Below, in pieces: positions 51,770-53,078 of a stretch of DNA of 53,078 nucleotides (the stretch's first letter is position 1; each line of letters starts with the position of its first letter). The DNA is taken from the NCBI GenBank assembly GCA_018716015.1, contig DVKM01000002.1, forward strand, positions 1-53,078, given 5' to 3'. The notes beneath the pieces are model-generated. The model saw nothing but the letters and a program-made list of their open reading frames with translations, ran no database searches and was not told the DNA's origin. A program made the position numbers and the translations under genes. Source of the stretch: Candidatus Enterenecus stercoripullorum. Its GTDB lineage: Bacteria > Bacillota > Clostridia > Oscillospirales > Oscillospiraceae.

Positions 51770-52618
51770 ATGTCATTCGGCGACCGACTGCAGGCTGTGC
51801 GCCGAGGGGCCGGCATGACCCAGGAGGCCTTCGCCCAACAGCTGAAGGTGTCCCGTCAGGCCGTATCCAAATGGGAGTCCTCCCGGGGCTACCCGGAAAT
51901 CGAAAAGATCATATACATTTGCAATCACTACGGCGTGTCCATGGATGAACTGTTTCTGGACGAGGTTCCCCGCCGCTCCCCAGTTCAAAATAAACAAGGG
52001 GAGCCCGACGGCCAGCCCATGGCCAGTCCTCCTTTGAAGCGGTCGCTGGGCAATTTCTTCACCAACCTTTCCCCCCGCAACCGCTTGCTTGTCTGGGCGG
52101 GCCCCGCCGTAGTGTTCCTCGCGCTGATCGTTCTGCTCAGCGCCAGTCTGATGAAAGGAGCGTCCAACGAAATGGTACCCATGCTTGTCTGGCTGGGGCT
52201 GCTGATTCTCTTTGCCGTGGGCGAGGCGGTGTCGGTGGGCCTGACCTCCATCTGGTTCGCCGCGGGCTCCCTGGCCGCCCTGATCTGTGCACTGCTGAAC
52301 GGCCCGCTTTGGCTGCAGATCACCCTGTTCATCGTGGTCAGCGTGCTGTGCCTGCTGGCCGCCCGTCCCCTGGCCAAGAAATACCTCAACGGCAAGGTGC
52401 AGCCCACCAACGTGGACCGCATCATCGGCGAGGAGGCCCAGGTCACCGAAGAAATCGACAACATCCAGGGCAAAGGCGCCGTTACCATCGGCGGCGTCAC
52501 CTGGTCCGCCCGCAGCCAGAGCGGCGAGCCCATCCCCGCCGGCCGGCTGGTGCGGGTGCTGCGCATCGAGGGCGTCAAGGTATTTGTGGAGCCTGTGGAG
52601 GAACATGCGGCAGTCTGA
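51770..52618 (+). CDS. Fusion of Xre-type HTH and NfeD membrane protein
   Basis: 282 residues. N-terminal HTH_3 (FGDRLQAVRRGAGMTQEAFAQQLKVSRQAVSKWES, about 3-37), linker, membrane segments (about 105-125 and 137-200), then a soluble OB-fold NfeD domain (about 205-280, GEEAQVTEEIDNIQGKGAVTIGG). NfeD proteins pair with SPFH proteins in membrane microdomains, and the SPFH gene is next, 63 bp away. AAGGAGG precedes the ATG. A DNA-binding head on NfeD is not the usual design. Confidence 0.87.
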   Translation: MSFGDRLQAVRRGAGMTQEAFAQQLKVSRQAVSKWESSRGYPEIEKIIYICNHYGVSMDELFLDEVPRRSPVQNKQGEPDGQPMASPPLKRSLGNFFTNLSPRNRLLVWAGPAVVFLALIVLLSASLMKGASNEMVPMLVWLGLLILFAVGEAVSVGLTSIWFAAGSLAALICALLNGPLWLQITLFIVVSVLCLLAARPLAKKYLNGKVQPTNVDRIIGEEAQVTEEIDNIQGKGAVTIGGVTWSARSQSGEPIPAGRLVRVLRIEGVKVFVEPVEEHAAV

Positions 52619-52681
52619 CGCCCCAGTTTCACCGGTATGTATTCCATTTAAACTTGAAATAAGAGAAAAGGAGGCCTTTCC

Positions 52682-53078
52682 ATGTTTGCACTTTCCATCC
52701 CAGCAGATCCCAGCCGTTTCATTGGCATCATCGTCGTGGTGGTGATCATCCTTTTGGTTCTGCTGATCCTGGCGGCCAACGTCAAGGTAGTCCAGCAATC
52801 CAAAGCGTCCGTGGTGGAGCGTCTGGGCGCGTTCCGCACTGTGTGGGGTGTGGGGTTGCACGTGAAGATTCCCTTCATTGAGCGTATCGCCAAGACCGTC
52901 TCCCTGAAGGAGCAGGTGGTGGACTTCGCCCCCCAGCCCGTCATCACCAAGGACAACGTCACCATGCAGATCGACACCGTGATCTACTTCCAGATCACCG
53001 ACCCCAAGCTGTACACCTATGGGGTGGAGCAGCCCATGAGCGCCATTGAAAACCTCACCGCCACCACCCTGCGCAACA
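52682..53078 (+). CDS. SPFH/stomatin-family protein, N-terminal part
   Basis: 132 visible codons, cut by the window edge. N-terminal membrane segment (about 12-32), then the SPFH start (VVQQSKASVVERLGAFRTVWGVGLHVKIPF, ITKDNVTMQIDTVIYFQITDP) as in QmcA/stomatin-like proteins. AAGGAGG lies 7 nt before the ATG. It presumably works with the NfeD partner upstream in scaffolding membrane domains. Confidence 0.92.
   Translation, partial: MFALSIPADPSRFIGIIVVVVIILLVLLILAANVKVVQQSKASVVERLGAFRTVWGVGLHVKIPFIERIAKTVSLKEQVVDFAPQPVITKDNVTMQIDTVIYFQITDPKLYTYGVEQPMSAIENLTATTLRN

Overview
The window is about 53 kb of GC-rich Gram-positive DNA. Its gene order (gdpP-rplI-dnaB, tilS-hpt-ftsH, rpsF-ssb-rpsR, CIRCE-groESL), strong AGGAGG ribosome sites, consensus sigma-A promoters with 17-bp spacers and M56/BlaI regulation point to a high-GC Firmicute. 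An anaerobic gut Oscillospiraceae close to the Flavonifractor/Lawsonibacter group is my inference from gene style, not from a search. Ordinary chromosomal genes dominate. I see no integrase, transposase, CRISPR array or rRNA.

Layout. 1-6.7 kb: a minus-strand housekeeping run, gdpP-rplI-dnaB-tilS-hpt-ftsH (ftsH cut by the window edge). 6.8-11.6 kb: plus-strand ilvE, an ABC-F ribosome-protection-type gene behind a short-uORF attenuator, and pyrG. 11.7-15.1 kb: minus-strand small membrane protein, DUF1846 protein, and rpsF-ssb-rpsR with a structured leader. 15.3-19.4 kb: SprT-like metalloprotein, LacI-type regulator and divergent glycogen phosphorylase. 19.5-23.3 kb: BlaI/BlaR1-type regulatory pair and an exported lipoprotein amidase whose promoter carries the same operator. 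23.5-28.8 kb: phosphosugar mutase and M29 aminopeptidase divergent from asnA and an Fe-S aldo/keto reductase. 29-33.3 kb: Suv3-like helicase, tRNA-Leu, a decayed tRNA-Leu copy and a CbxX/CfxQ-type AAA+ ATPase. 33.5-35.3 kb: zinc-ribbon/SH3 membrane protein and a ThyX-like protein.

35.4-38.3 kb is visibly richer in A+T than its surroundings and holds six minus-strand genes for small membrane proteins that I do not recognise. Two are near-copies of each other, and the two large proteins look like remote paralogues, so the region reads as a duplicated two-gene module. 38.4-41.35 kb: HAD phosphatase, rpoN, and three overlapping small genes (sigma-region-4-like, helical, zinc-ribbon). 41.4-41.75 kb: tRNA-Thr, tRNA-Tyr and a strongly folded three-way-junction RNA with its own terminator. 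42-46.1 kb: alpha/beta hydrolase, then a FecCD/BtuCD-type importer behind a leader terminator. 46.1-48.9 kb: groESL under CIRCE, with duplicated groEL tail pieces, a 29-bp-arm inverted repeat and inserted GC-rich hairpins. 49-53 kb: lipid-kinase-like protein, TIGR04076 protein, RlmL-type methyltransferase, and an Xre-NfeD fusion next to an SPFH protein (cut by the edge).

The strongest leads are the ABC-F attenuator with mutually exclusive pairings, the shared BlaI-type operator, the unknown membrane-protein island, and the tRNA-adjacent structured RNA.
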